From positions 2,046,001 to 2,110,000 of the forward strand of contig JAUCEF010000017.1 of assembly GCA_033558025.1 (NCBI GenBank): DNA of 64,000 nt, in the 5' to 3' direction. Numbering within the stretch: the stretch's first letter is position 1; the number at the start of each line of letters is the position of its first letter. Below the pieces are notes generated by a model. It worked only from the letters and a program-made list of their open reading frames with translations. It had not been told where the DNA came from and did not search any database. Shown piece after piece: positions 9,960-20,099 of this stretch. Made by a program: the position numbers and the translations under genes. Source of the stretch: Phytophthora sp. 'mugwort'. Taxonomy: Eukaryota > Oomycota > Peronosporomycetes > Peronosporales > Peronosporaceae.

Positions 9960-11175
9960 TGTGGTTGTATAGCCAAAACCATACCCGCACTCATCATGAG
10001 CGCTAGAAGCGGAATGCTTCTGCGGTTCAGGGGAGATCTGCCGTTTGCTTACAACATGGGCAAACTCAATAAGCAGATCTCGGAGGTCAAGGATGGTCTC
10101 CAGTGTGATATCCTGCCGGAGAACTTCAAGTTGTTCTTGTGAGCAGCGCGTAGCCTCCCACTTCCAAACGACGGCTTCTGCCTCTTGGAAAGAGTCACAG
10201 TGTGGGGGCATCACGGCTGGATAGCCCCACACAGGTCGCAGTCCCGAGGCTTCTTTCATCGGCTCGCGAACTGCTTGAGTGGGATGTTGTGCGGTGCCTG
10301 GTGCACGCACCGAGCAATGCTCACATTCTGGAAGAGGGGCTGCTTGGCCACCAGGTGGCGCTCATAAGCGTCACGAGAAGACCGCCCACCGATACGCACT
10401 CGAGGCGGCTGGAACTGACCCAGGTACGCGTCGACTCCGTGGGACTCCTCCGGAGGGAAGTACCCGGGAACGTAAGGCGGTTCCCACGGACAGTAAAGAA
10501 TACTCCACATGCGACCGGGTCGCCGGGGCACGCACTCCCGTTTGACGAGCAGCCCGGTACTCCGGTTGCTGCTCGTCGAGATCGTTAGAGATCTCTCGGT
10601 CGACTTGGCTCTCTTCCTCCTCATCGGCTGAAGAGACCCTTGTTCGTGAATGTGATGGTCCCATACCCTTCAAGGATTGGAGACCGGGAAGCATCCCGCC
10701 GCTTACGGATGACTTCCGAGGCTGCTGCAGCCTTCGCAGCCTTGACGCGCGCAGTTGTATCAGCGAGCGTCAAGTTCTTGACCGGAAAACGAGGTTTCTC
10801 TTCGTCCTCCTTGGGTAAGCCTGGGCTGCCCTGGCGCTCGGACGTCTTTGGCTCGTCGCCACGATGGCTAGACAGCGGAGAAGGACAACCAAGTGAGTCC
10901 GACTGACTCGGGTCGGCGTCAGAAACCTTGACGAACGGGATTTCATTATCACACCAGGACATGAGAGACTTGTCCGAGCCCTCCTCATAGTCCGCGAGGA
11001 GCTCATGGTCCTCCTCAGGCTGTTCAGATGCCTTGGGAATCACCTTGGATGTCGCCTTGGTGGATCCCTTAACGGCCGAGCCTTTGCCAGACTGCTTTGT
11101 GTTCTTAGCCTGCAGCTTGGAAGAAACAGGCTTGGTAGGCGGTTTCGCACCGTTGCCAGACCGAGTATTTGTCAT
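9960..11175 (-). pseudogene. Antisense ORF of gypsy E1, function unknown
   Basis: On the strand opposite to gag-pol, a frame opens at 11319 and runs 232 residues to 10621. The likely start is the Met at 11175 (MTNTRSGNGAK). The product is Lys/Ser-rich, then acidic (LLADYEEGSDKSLM), with a KAAKAAAASEVIRKRR helix near its end. Frameshifts near 10620 and 10300 continue it through WEPPYVPGYFPPEE and a coil-like stretch (CSQEQLEVLRQDITLE) to about 9960. E2 has an antisense frame in the same place with a similar N-terminus (MSTANRSFD). I recognise no domain. Plus-strand frames here are shorter and look like shadows. Gag-pol could not be translated from this strand, so an antisense transcript would be needed. 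Confidence 0.55.
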
Positions 11176-11236
11176 GCATGAGGGTGACGTGGAAGCCGAG
11201 AAGTAAAAGAGCACGCCAAAGTGCTCGGGCGCAAAA

Positions 11237-11245
11237 GAAATGGGC
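11237..11245 (-). promoter_or_regulatory. Initiator-like motif ahead of the E1 antisense ORF
   Basis: Minus-strand GCCCATTTCTTTTGC (11231-11245 region) fits the YCAYTYY core and resembles the longer oomycete initiator (GCTCATTYY). It sits about 60-70 bases upstream of the Met at 11175 and inside the element, so it could start an antisense transcript. It is a short degenerate match only. Confidence 0.3.
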
Positions 11246-11348
11246 CAGCTGCGGAAACTAATCGCAGCGAAGTCGATGTAATTCGACTTGGAGAGTGAAA
11301 GGCGGCAACTTCCTTTCACTCGCCCTCGATGGTCGGTAAACCGAACCT

Positions 11349-11360
11349 AAGTGGGGAAGA
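11349..11360 (+). other. Polypurine tract of E1
   Basis: AAGTGGGGAAGA lies directly before the 3' LTR start TGTAACGG. E2 has a similar AGTGGAGGAGA just before its 3' LTR. This is the usual place for the plus-strand primer. Confidence 0.6.
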
Positions 11361-11710
11361 TGTAACGGGGTTACATAAAGGGTGCCAAGTCACTCTTCTA
11401 AACAGGTGTACCCAAGTACACTAAGTGATATAGCCAAGATCACTATGACACCATGGATAGGTACAACAGATATGGTACAAAGACCTCAGAGCCCACTCAA
11501 TAGGATAACATCTAAGGTACTTTATAGGTGACTGATAGTTAGTATGTAAACGCATAAAGGGGTCATCTATAAATATATTCAGTCTTAAATCTACCTAATT
11601 TTGGTAACAGTCTGACAAGCCAGGGACTAGTGAACTGCCGTTCACTGAGAGTTTGTATACTCTCCGGAAGTCACACTTCATGTGCGCAAGGTGTTGTGTG
11701 CCCCGTTACA
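11361..11710 (+). repeat. E1 3' LTR
   Basis: A 350-bp copy of the 5' LTR with perfect TGTAACGGGG...CCCCGTTACA ends. It is shorter than the left copy mainly through a roughly 15-base loss in the CRE-like block near 11448. Confidence 0.9.
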
Positions 11711-13403
11711 AACGCAAAGCCATTTATATAATCGAGAACAACGACGGTACCAGTGCGCCGTGCCGCGCCTCCAGGATACCAGCGGCCAGTGGTTTGACCG
11801 CGCTGGCGCCGCGGCTAGCTGAGTTGCAGACAGCGCTAATGATTTGTCCACACTGGCGTCAGAGCTCGTAGTCGGCGCCAATAAGTTGGCCGAACTGGTG
11901 GCAGAGCGTGTGGACGACGCTAGTCATTTTTTTTATTTAATCACGCTAGACTAAAAGGCGGTATTGCGCAAGTGGCTTGTCTTGCTTAGATCGAGCACGA
12001 GGGGATCGACGCTTTCGGTAGTGTGTCGTGGTAATGTATAGCATGTCATAGTTTAGCCTGGGCTGAAGCATTAGTATCACACAGTTGATACTGTAAGGTC
12101 AAAGTTAATAGAGATGCCTGGTTACAATGAATCCACACTACGTATTTGCTCTAGTCCCCCCAGGTGAGGTCGACATCCCCGCACAAGTTCGTACGCTTTC
12201 AGATTTTCAAAAAGACGGCGGCAAGTACAGTGCGACGGAGAAGAATCCCTTGGGGTTTTGACCGTGTATTCGTTTCCTCAGCCGGGGGGCTTCGTTTCAT
12301 ATGGCGGCGGCGCTAATGGACGACACAAATGAAGAATTGGGGTCGGGCGCTTTGGTGGATGTTCGGAGGCCGTGGTCGCTCGTTACGCACGAATCGCATG
12401 CGCTTATTTCTCAGGAAACTCTCTCGCTTCCTTGCCAGAGTATATTCGTTCTCTTTGGCGCTTGACTGTGCCACTCACCAGGGCAAGTCCCACGTTGACA
12501 TGCTCGCCAGATTCTACGATGAGGGGAGCTTGACAACTATTACCTTCTTGCAATCCTTCTCTATGAAAGACACACATCAGTCAACATTATATTGTGGTGC
12601 AACTATTTTCTGGACGGGATCGTTCCAGCCTGGCATACATAGGTTTTGGGCGTAGTCGCAGACGGCGCCGCCGCGATGTAGGAGGGTTGGTGACTCTTAT
12701 CGAGGCGCAGGCGTAGCATCAGATAGTACGCGTGTGGTGTGAGCTCCACTAACTAAACTTGAAGATACATATAACTTTTCCCAGCGTGCGCTCATCGAAT
12801 CCTACCTGGGCTAGCTTACAGCCTTGATTGGGGTTCTCCGGCGTCAACAAAACCTGATATCCTAGATGAAAAAGCACGTTCAAAAGTCTCGACGACTCGA
12901 TGGCTCTCATGTACAAAGTCGCCGAATTTCTGTGCGGTCATTTAGGCTCATTATGACATACTGAAAAAAATGAATGCTTTAGTGTCCAGCAACTTGTAAT
13001 TAAACCCCGGCATTCTGTGCTTGAATGGTAGCTAATCCGTGACAACAAACAGTGTTAAACGATACGACTACATATTTACCTGAGTACTATCTCGATTCTT
13101 GCTCTTAGAGCCAATACACAACTGGGTATCGTCGTCGCTGCAATTCCCACTACCCCCCAACCGAAACTGAGCTCGACAGACTTGCACGGCGTTGATAGGC
13201 CGTTCGGAGCCTCCCCAACTCGGTTGGGTCGGTAGCGCTTTCTCTTCTTTCTCTTCTTTTCCAAGCACTTGTCACCTATTTCGCACAAGCGAGCGCCGTA
13301 TTTATTGAAGTCGGTGCCATTGATGTCGCGAAGATGTCGCTGTCTATTGTTCACCTTTGTTAGAGACATACACGCACGGAAATAATTATCGTATGATGCC
13401 TCG
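11711..13403. other. No recognisable gene
   Basis: Open frames at 12329-12655 (plus, 108 residues, ending in HRFWA) and 13076-13369 (minus, 97 residues, with a KKRKKRKRYR stretch) show no domain I know. The second may be the C-terminal or downstream part of the Harbinger-like relic to its right. Base composition is lower in GC than the host genes. Confidence 0.4.
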
Positions 13404-14130
13404 TCAAACTTCCACTTGTCTCAACACATTCTCAAAGTGTTTCCAGTCTCTCGAAGAAATTCTCGACGAGTGCGCCGTCATGAGCGATCTTGTGTCGTTG
13501 TAGGAATCAGCTTCGAGTGAAAGAGACCGCAACCGAAAGCTCTTTACCGGGTGGATTGTCCTGAACGCACGACCCAAGCCTTGGTACCCCTTATCGGCGA
13601 GTACCACCAACTCGTTCGGGTAGTTTTATTTCAGATGGCCGTCGCAACGCAAGTTGGCGTCGTCGGCGTGTTTACGAAGTGCTCGCGAATGAAAGGCAGC
13701 GTTACCTCGGAACAATTTCAGCATCATGCGTGCTGCCCGATGGTCCGTGCAGTCGATCGCGATTCCGTTCGGAAGCACCGACACTTCAACTTTGAAGCCG
13801 TATAGTTGGTGTTTACCACTGTAGTAGAGCAGGGTTCTCACCCATGCTTCTGCTTGATTGGATAGCTTGCTGGAACGTAACGTCCGTATCGTCGCATGGG
13901 TACGGGAAGTTATTGAACGCATATCCGAAACCGACTATCCTGTCCAACGCCCACCCATCGTTCGCTGCCTCCACGAACGTCTCGTTTAGGGACGGCGAGA
14001 TGACATCCGCGAACTTACAGACCCCTTTTTATAAGGTAGATGGCGGCGTCTTGAAACGCGGGCGACAGTGGCCCATATTTTTACTGATGTGTTTAAAGGA
14101 ACTGAGTGCATTCTCGAGCAGCATCGCTTG
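13404..14130 (-). pseudogene. PIF/Harbinger-like DDE transposase relic
   Basis: Minus-strand reading gives YYSGKHQLYGFKVEVSVLPN (about 13830-13775), then VLADKGYQGLGRAF (13608-13568), the two conserved blocks of the DDE_Tnp_4 family with the middle Asp in LADKGY. The frame 13922-13404 is continuous apart from one stop near 13626. A shifted frame gives AHDGALVENFFERLETL just downstream (about 13480-13430), where the third acidic residue is expected. Upstream, 14130-13922 reads SLNETFVEAANDGWALDRIVGF, the preceding part of the domain, in a broken frame. The family makes a cut-and-paste nuclease, often with a separate Myb-like partner, which I do not see. Terminal repeats were not found. Confidence 0.65.
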
Positions 14131-15690
14131 GTGACTTGTAAGAGCGCTTACGCGCGACGACCATCCTTTGGTCTGATGCCACTGGAGTATGGAACGGTGG
14201 ACGTTAGCTCAGCGAATCTCCGGAGAGATTAAGCTTGATTGTACGTTCCTCGGTGAGAGCGAAGTCGCAACTGAGCCCGACTGGACCGAACAGCAAATGT
14301 TCACCACCCTATGCAGAAGCCAACAACACCGACCTGACCCAGCGAATTGCTGTGTAGTTGCGTGGAAGGGCGACTTAATGACGTTTTCTGTGAATTAGAA
14401 CACCATATTAAACCTGATCAGTCGTAGACACATATGACAGATATCGGTTGAGCTCCTGGGCTTCGTAACGTAAGAGGTCCACCTCGAAATCTAAGCCACA
14501 AAGTTTAATACGCAGCGACGGGACCTAAAAGACCTGGTGGTAAACGATCCTCATTTTTGTGGCCGTGCATGCAGCATATACGACGACCCGACGGGGCTAC
14601 AGATATCCGTGCCTCTATTACACTCGTGGAACCACGCACTCTAAACGCGCGGACTTGCTCTCGCTCGACACTTTATTCATATACCTCAGCTGCTACTATA
14701 TTAGTTGTTTAGTCTTCACGCATTAGGCTGGTGCGGCTTTATCTGCTACGGACACACCTTAAATCTAAGACTGCCTGCAACTCGCGCTTACCCTACCAAT
14801 GCACGTCAAACGGTGTCGGTTCTCGACAATTCTCCGCCGTTCATCACCTGTTCTCTGCCATCCTATAACTCTCGGACGGCAACTACGACTTTTCGCGAGA
14901 AGGTCTCAACTCACAGTGCCTGAACTCCTACCCACTAGATACCGCATCGCTCATGCAGGCCGTTTGCCTTCGTTACGCAATGCGAACGCGTGTTCTCCGG
15001 CGGCTTCTGCTCCTTGCTCACCGATACGCCTTCCTACACTCGCTGGTTCCGCTCGCTATCGTTATCCAAGCGTCGGGAGAAGAACTCCACAAACGGAATT
15101 TGAATCCTCTAACTCATTTTTATTTGTTTCTGGCGGGTGTAGCCATCCTACCTTTTCCGGGGTGACTTGCTCTCTCGACGCTACCAATCCAATACCCTAC
15201 CAGCTACGCGTGTGCCTCTCGGACATTGCCGGCCGGCATAATCCATTGCGAGTACGGACGTAACGGTAGCGTGAGTGTGTACACTCGGTAAGGACTTGAA
15301 TAAATTCTTCATTGTATATATGTTATTGGAAGTCATCAAAGATTCTCCTACACTTCAATAGCCCCTATATACACAATAAGCGAAATGGTGTGGTTTTGTA
15401 AACACTGCGACTTCTAAGCCGAGTTCAAAGCTCACTGCTGTTATGGTACTCCTTTTTGAATTGTGGCACTCTATATCATTAGCGATGCTTGCGATGGTGA
15501 ATACCTCTCAAGCCGGTATCACAGTATTCCACTGTAGTTAAAGTGGACACCATAGTCTAGCTATAGTGCCGCTGGACAAGTCATCCTATCAGGGCAGCCT
15601 CCAAACATGCCGTATTCTAATCTTTGTCACTAGTCTTACGATACCTTCTACACAAGCTCCTCTTTATATTCGTTTCCCTACATAGCCCAC
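14131..15690. other. No recognisable gene
   Basis: The longest frame is 14799-15263 (plus, 154 residues, Arg/Ser/Leu-rich), with no domain and pyrimidine-rich DNA. AATAAA at about 15299, with a T-rich stretch after it, might be a poly(A) signal or part of an eroded LTR. Nothing further is supportable. Confidence 0.35.
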
Positions 15691-15695
15691 CATAT

Positions 15696-16150
15696 GGTTT
15701 TATAAGCGTAAGCCAAGCCTCAAACGACGACTTCCCACGCCTCATGGCACAGGGAATTCCGACGTCCGGAAGCCTCGCGTGTGCGCTGCACTCGATGGCA
15801 AGCATTATATTAACTACGTCAAGAAGCCCGATTACGATGGTGTCTGCGAAGCAGAGTGCGATGAGAATGGAAGAGACATGTCCGACCATCATACACACGC
15901 CGAAGGCTAAGCTGGCGGAAGATCTCCTACGAGATTTTCCATAACATTTGCTAGAGGTATGAAGGCCCTCCTTCCACGGCGATCCGTACTTTATTCAACA
16001 CTACTAAAGGAGATCAAGTACGAAGAAGGTTCCGACTTGACCAAGTTTTTCCCCAAACTTGAGAATGCGGTGAAAGCCGCATTAGCCATCGACTCGGTGA
16101 TGGCGGAAGGACAGAACTCTCTACACCTCTTCCACTCCAAGCCCAGTTCA
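15696..16150 (+). pseudogene. Relic of copia gag (same family as C1)
   Basis: It begins with a damaged primer binding site (GGTTTTATAAGC, 15695-15706) followed by a frame from 15702 that matches C1 gag from 44495: SVSQASNDDFPRL here, SSS-stop-ASRDDLPRL in C1. Other shared blocks are KKPDYDGV (in another frame, about 15820-15843) and EGSDLTKFFPKLENAVKA (about 16025-16080; C1 has EGSDLTEFFLKLENAMKA). The usual Met codon ATG reads ATA here, and codon 5, TAA in C1, is CAA here. No protease, integrase or RT follows. At about 16150 the sequence changes to unrelated gypsy material, so this is a truncated copy. Confidence 0.7.
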
Positions 16151-16899
16151 CGGAAGAATGCGCGACGACGGCCAGCGAAGCGGTAGCCTGAAGAAAAGGT
16201 GTCGCGGCTCACACGACCAAGAGAAAGTCGATCAGGGCCAGGTGGGCAAGACGTACGTGCGTGTGAGGAACAAGAATGCGTTATCCGCCCTGCCGTTAGC
16301 GGTGAAGCAGGGACGCCAGGACCACGGCCAACCGAAGGGCTGCTGAATCCCAAGGACATGCTGAAAAGGGGCTCCGAATGGCACTATGTGTGACAACGAG
16401 ACCAGGGGCCCAACACAAGATCCAGGTCCCTCAATAGCAGCACAAGTCGACTATCCAGCTGATCGAGTCCGCGGGGAAGCGCTATAATTGCTGAGGCGAA
16501 GTTAAGCGCATGTGACCCTGCTCACCCATGCAGACTTTACGAAGGATCTTGATCCTATTCAAGGACAAGATGGGCCACAGGAAGTGCTAACGCCGGATCG
16601 GCAAGAAGTACCTGAAAAGAGCAGGGTGGCAGACCCTATGGAGGCCAAGGAGAACAGCGTCGTGGGGGATCCCCGCATACAGCCAGTTGCGGATCCGCTA
16701 CCACTGCCGAGTAGGAATCCGAAGGACCCTTCGCTGGTGAGGCAAAATACACTGGAACCGACGCGGAAGTCTGCTATCGCTCAGGTGGTGTCCTGCGAAC
16801 CGAGGATTTCGAGGGCGAATTGGCAGTGTTGTTGAGGTGACATTTACGACAGCTGAAGTCAAGATCGAGGACCTACAAATCGGATACCCCAGGTGACTC

Positions 16900-17634
16900 A
16901 CATGAATATATTTAGAAGTTCATGACAAAGATCTGGGCGTTCAAGCACTTACTCCTCGCAGTGGGTGTAGTGTGCGATATAGACGTTGGCAGTGCGAGGC
17001 TGATCGCACAGCGCGTACGCAACGTGGAGCACCCGTTCCTCGAGAAGCTCTCGGATTTGGTCAAGGGGTTGTTGTCAGCCAAGACCATTCGGATCTCAAC
17101 ATCACCTTGGGCTTCGCCCATTGTGGTAATCACCAAGAAGAATGGAGTTGATATTTGACTGTATATTGGTTACCGGCTAGTCATCAACCTAACACTACTG
17201 CTAGTCTATCCTATGCCACTCATCAACGACTTGCTTGAAGATCTCAACTCGGTTTCGTGGAACGATTCTTCGGACATGGCGAGCGGCTCCCGGGTGGTGC
17301 CCATAGCGGGTCGCGCTTGGGCGATCTTCGTTTTTATCTTCCCTTTGGACTGCTCAAGTGGAACCGCATGCCTTTCGGGTTGAAGAATCCCCACCAGATC
17401 TATCAACGACCGCTAGACGACGCGCTGTAGGGGTTTCTACGGATCCCGCGGGAGTCTTCGTCAGAGTCACTGGTGAATTACTTCATGAACGGAAGAGTAG
17501 AACGGGGATGCCGACCACCAGTTCTCGGCCACCGATCCTACATCGACGACGTCCCTTGACCGCTGGATCTTGGAATCACCTTGTGAACTGGTGCATGGAC
17601 TTCTGGAAGCGTGCAACAAGTGTAACCTGTTGAT
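16900..17634 (+). pseudogene. Ty3/gypsy RT relic
   Basis: Blocks in order: ISTSPWASPIVVITKKNGVD (about 17095-17154), YRLVINLTLLLVYPMPLINDL (17169-17232), a frameshifted palm region, MPFGLKNPHQIYQRPLDDAL (about 17369-17430) and the active site YIDDV (about 17538-17552), followed by LLEACNKCNL at 17600-17632. This is the RT fingers and palm of a gypsy element. The YxDD box survives but the frame is broken at least four times. The segment 16151-16899 upstream is probably the same element's gag and protease region but I cannot identify domains in it. The copy stops abruptly at about 17632, where minus-strand gypsy sequence begins. Confidence 0.75.
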
Positions 17635-17639
17635 CAGGG

Positions 17640-19136
17640 CAGCGCAAAACAGGAGTGGTTGAACTCGTCTACCGTATGCCTCGCGACACGTGGCTTCTTC
17701 GATTTGCGGAGAACGGAGGTGGCGATGTCTGTTTTCGACGCGGCTTCGGTACGCCTGCAAGCGTTTGTAGCCGACAATGTCCTCCACCAACTCTTCAGTG
17801 ATGTCAGGAAGCAGTACTTTAAAAAGTATTTTGCTCCCTGTTACTGCACCGCCCATATGGCTTCGAATAGATGGCGGGTGGAATTTTATACCTTTCGGCA
17901 GTAGCGGTTCATAGTAGTCGTGTCCATCCGTTGTTCAATGCGATACGGCCCAAACCAATGAACACCAGACTTGGCTTTGCGCGTTCAGCATGAGAGTTTG
18001 CAGGATTTCCAGTCGATATCAGCACTTCCTCCCCGACGACAAAAGATTGCACCGGTCGGTTAGTATCTTAGTATTCATTCGTGCGGTCGGATGCTCGCTT
18101 CTGCTCGCGCCGAACGGTAGCTAGGCGACCTGTCTGGTGCTCGACGAACGCCTTACCCTGAGCACTGCATCGTTGACTAGCCCCCGCAGTTCGAGTTGTA
18201 CTCAGAAGTGTGGCTGGTATCGATGGCAGATAACCTAGGTCTGCTTCAAACTGCGCCATCGATATTGACTGTTAGTATCTCGCGTTATACGCCATTCTGC
18301 AACTGAGGGATAGTTGCCCCAATCGTTCGATGCTCCGCATGTAAAGCTCGCACGTAGTTTTCAATTATGGGGTTTATTCGCTCGGATACTCCGTTTACCT
18401 GGTGCCAAAAGGAACTTGTCAGTTTTTTGGTGAGCCCCAAAATTATACACAAGGTATTCCAAACGGTAGCCGTACGTTTAGGGTCCCTATCGGAGAGTAT
18501 TTCCACCGGAATTCCATGCAAAAAAATATTCGGTCTCGGTAGAGCTCGACAATGTCACATGCCATAGCGGCACCTTTGCATGGCACAAAGTGGGCTCGCT
18601 TGGTAATCTGGTTCACCACTACGAGAGTTGAATCATACTTAGCGCTAGTCGCCGGCAGTACTATATAAAATCCATTGCCACGTGTGTCCACCGTCAGTTC
18701 TCGGTCTTAATTTATTCATCTTATTTATTAAAATATTTTACGTAATAAATACATTAAAGTATATATTGATTGAATATTTTTAGAATTCATTGACGAAGCG
18801 TTGGCTTTGGAGCAACCCTGGTGGATTTGTGTTCCGAGCTTTCGTCGTCTGACACGTCTCGTATAATTTTACATAAGCCCGTATACTCCGGATCATGTGC
18901 CTCCAGTAGTAGTGCGACTCTAGAAGCCGAAGCGTTCGTTCAAAACCTGGGTGTCCATAAACCTCCACGTCGTGAAACCCAAACATCAACGCGTTTATTA
19001 GCTCATGGATGGCAGGCACCACAAGCCGCGGTGTTTCGTCATTTGGCCCAACGTACATCAGTTTCTTTTCGTCCAGCAAATAGTGATCGATGTGATTGAC
19101 GTGTGCTGTAGCTGCTTGTGGATCGTCATATAACAC
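17640..19136 (-). pseudogene. Gypsy integrase relic (third gypsy element)
   Basis: Reading from 19136: a linker, then the zinc-binding region GHPGFERTLRLLESHYYW followed by AYVKLYETCQ, where the first Cys of the CxxC pair is Tyr. After an AT-rich interruption (18707-18783) the core resumes with the first acidic region (about 18690), ITKRAHFVPCKGAAMACD (about 18620-18570), LSDRDPKRT (about 18495, second Asp) and VNGVSERIN (about 18395, third acidic residue). A frameshift near 18540 splits the core. Downstream, 18259-18068 and 17856-17640 carry the C-terminal region with LVEDIVGYKRLQAY, which may be a chromodomain start. It is non-functional. Confidence 0.75.
18707..18783. repeat. AT-rich insertion inside integrase
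   Basis: About 77 bases of almost pure A and T (TTATTAAAATATTTTACG and similar) sit between the zinc-binding part and the catalytic core of the gypsy integrase, where other family members continue without a gap. It looks like a small insertion, possibly filler DNA at a repaired break. Confidence 0.5.
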
Positions 19137-19199
19137 TCGTATTATGGTATTTGTGTGCGGATCCTCGTTATATGCTGTACGACCTCATCTACAACCACC

Positions 19200-19262
19200 G
19201 GGGATTGAACCCTGGCCGCTTCCGTCCGACACTGGATGCATAACCAGCTGAGCTATCTGAGC
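19200..19262 (-). pseudogene. tRNA-like sequence at insert edge
   Basis: On the minus strand, TAGCTCAGCTGGTTATGC is a good A box and GGGTTCAATCCCC a good B box, at normal tRNA spacing. The T stem has one mismatch and the acceptor stem does not pair, because the sequence after the T arm is the flanking target repeat. It is therefore a tRNA-derived segment, not a working tRNA gene. Confidence 0.5.
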
Positions 19263-19578
19263 TCACTAGAAGTAGGTGGCTCACCACCACCTGGTTCATC
19301 GGGCTATACTTGGTTTTTGTATAGACCCCATCGGAAAGGTCCTGCAAATGTCCAACTCGGCCCAGAGACGTCTCCGGACGTCCACCAGTTTCCTCCTGGA
19401 CACTAAAATGGGTCCTTCAGGGTACCCACTTTCGAGAAAATGGACCTTTTCTGGACACCAATTGGATACTTCGTACCCAATTTTTGGGTCCACATGACCC
19501 AAATCGATCCCAAATAGCAAGTAGGGTAGCTAAGTAGGTTGCTTACTAGCCTTAAAGTGTAATGTATTTTTTGTTATT
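19200..19578. mobile_element. 379-bp insert with 17-bp target duplication
   Basis: CCTCATCTACAACCACC occurs at 19183-19199 and again at 19579-19595, flanking 379 bp in the middle of the minus-strand gypsy pol. A perfect 17-bp flanking repeat is typical of target-primed retrotransposition (SINE or LINE machinery). The insert has no coding frame of note, a tRNA-like stretch at its left edge (19200-19262, minus) and a T-rich right edge (TTTTTTGTTATT). The tRNA-like part faces away from the T-rich end, which is unusual for a SINE. Confidence 0.6.
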
Positions 19579-19719
19579 CCTCATCTACAACCACCATCAT
19601 CCCCCGTCGCGAAATAACGTACTTGATGATCCAGGTATGTACTCGACATAGATGAATATTCGCTCAGTGCGTCATACCATCTTGCAATCCGTCGCGATAT
19701 GCTCTTTTGCGAGACCACG

Positions 19720-19735
19720 CTTTCTAGTGACTTGT
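19720..19735. repeat. LINE target-site duplication (left copy; right copy 28870-28885)
   Basis: CTTTCTAGTGACTTGT is identical at 19720-19735 and 28870-28885 and bounds the LINE. On the minus strand it encodes part of the DHKSLE motif of gypsy RNase H, which shows that the LINE inserted into that element. Confidence 0.85.
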
Positions 19736-20099
19736 ACGTTCAATCCAGCGACGCACCCAGCAGAGCCCAGACTGCCTAGTGCCGGCGGCCCGAATTGGAG
19801 AAAAAGCAGAGTTCAAGGACTGGCCCGATTTATACTTGATCAAAAAGTATTAAACCCCAACCCTACGGATCGACGAGCTCCATGCGGGGCTCGGAAGATC
19901 CTGGCAAGGCGAAGCCGCCGGAGACGTAAACAAAGCCACGGCGAAGGCGATCAGGCCGTTGGACCCTGGGTCTCCAACGGCGAAGGCTAGAGAGGCACAA
20001 GAGGGTCTTCGAGGAGAGGACAGTGCCTTCAGTCAAGATTGGATAGTGCAGGCAACACCACGGTCGCAAGAGGGTGATGAAGCCAGGAGAAGCTTGATT

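Larger units (their letters stand above)
4376..11710 (+). mobile_element. Ty3/gypsy LTR retrotransposon E1, full length but decayed
   Basis: Two direct LTRs (4376-4740 and 11361-11710) enclose gag, protease, RT, RNase H, integrase and a chromodomain in that order, the chromovirus arrangement. The flanks AACCC (4371-4375) and AACGC (11711-11715) agree at 4 of 5 positions and are plausible target duplications. A primer binding site follows the left LTR and a purine tract precedes the right one. Gag and pol are full of stops and frameshifts, the RT active site is lost, and the chromodomain has an internal deletion. An antisense frame fills most of the space between the chromodomain and the 3' LTR. 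LTR divergence, including a length difference of 15 bases, indicates an old insertion. Confidence 0.9.

Noticed and set aside
10185..10906. Plus-strand frames after E1 chromodomain considered as extra pol domains
   Set aside because: Low-complexity and shorter than the minus-strand frames, with no domain; the antisense reading is better.
14705..15263. Candidate secreted or effector protein
   Set aside because: No signal peptide with RxLR-dEER or LFLAK motif; Arg/Ser-rich frame in pyrimidine-rich DNA looks like chance.
19200..19262. Functional tRNA gene
   Set aside because: The acceptor stem cannot pair and the T arm runs into the target repeat.
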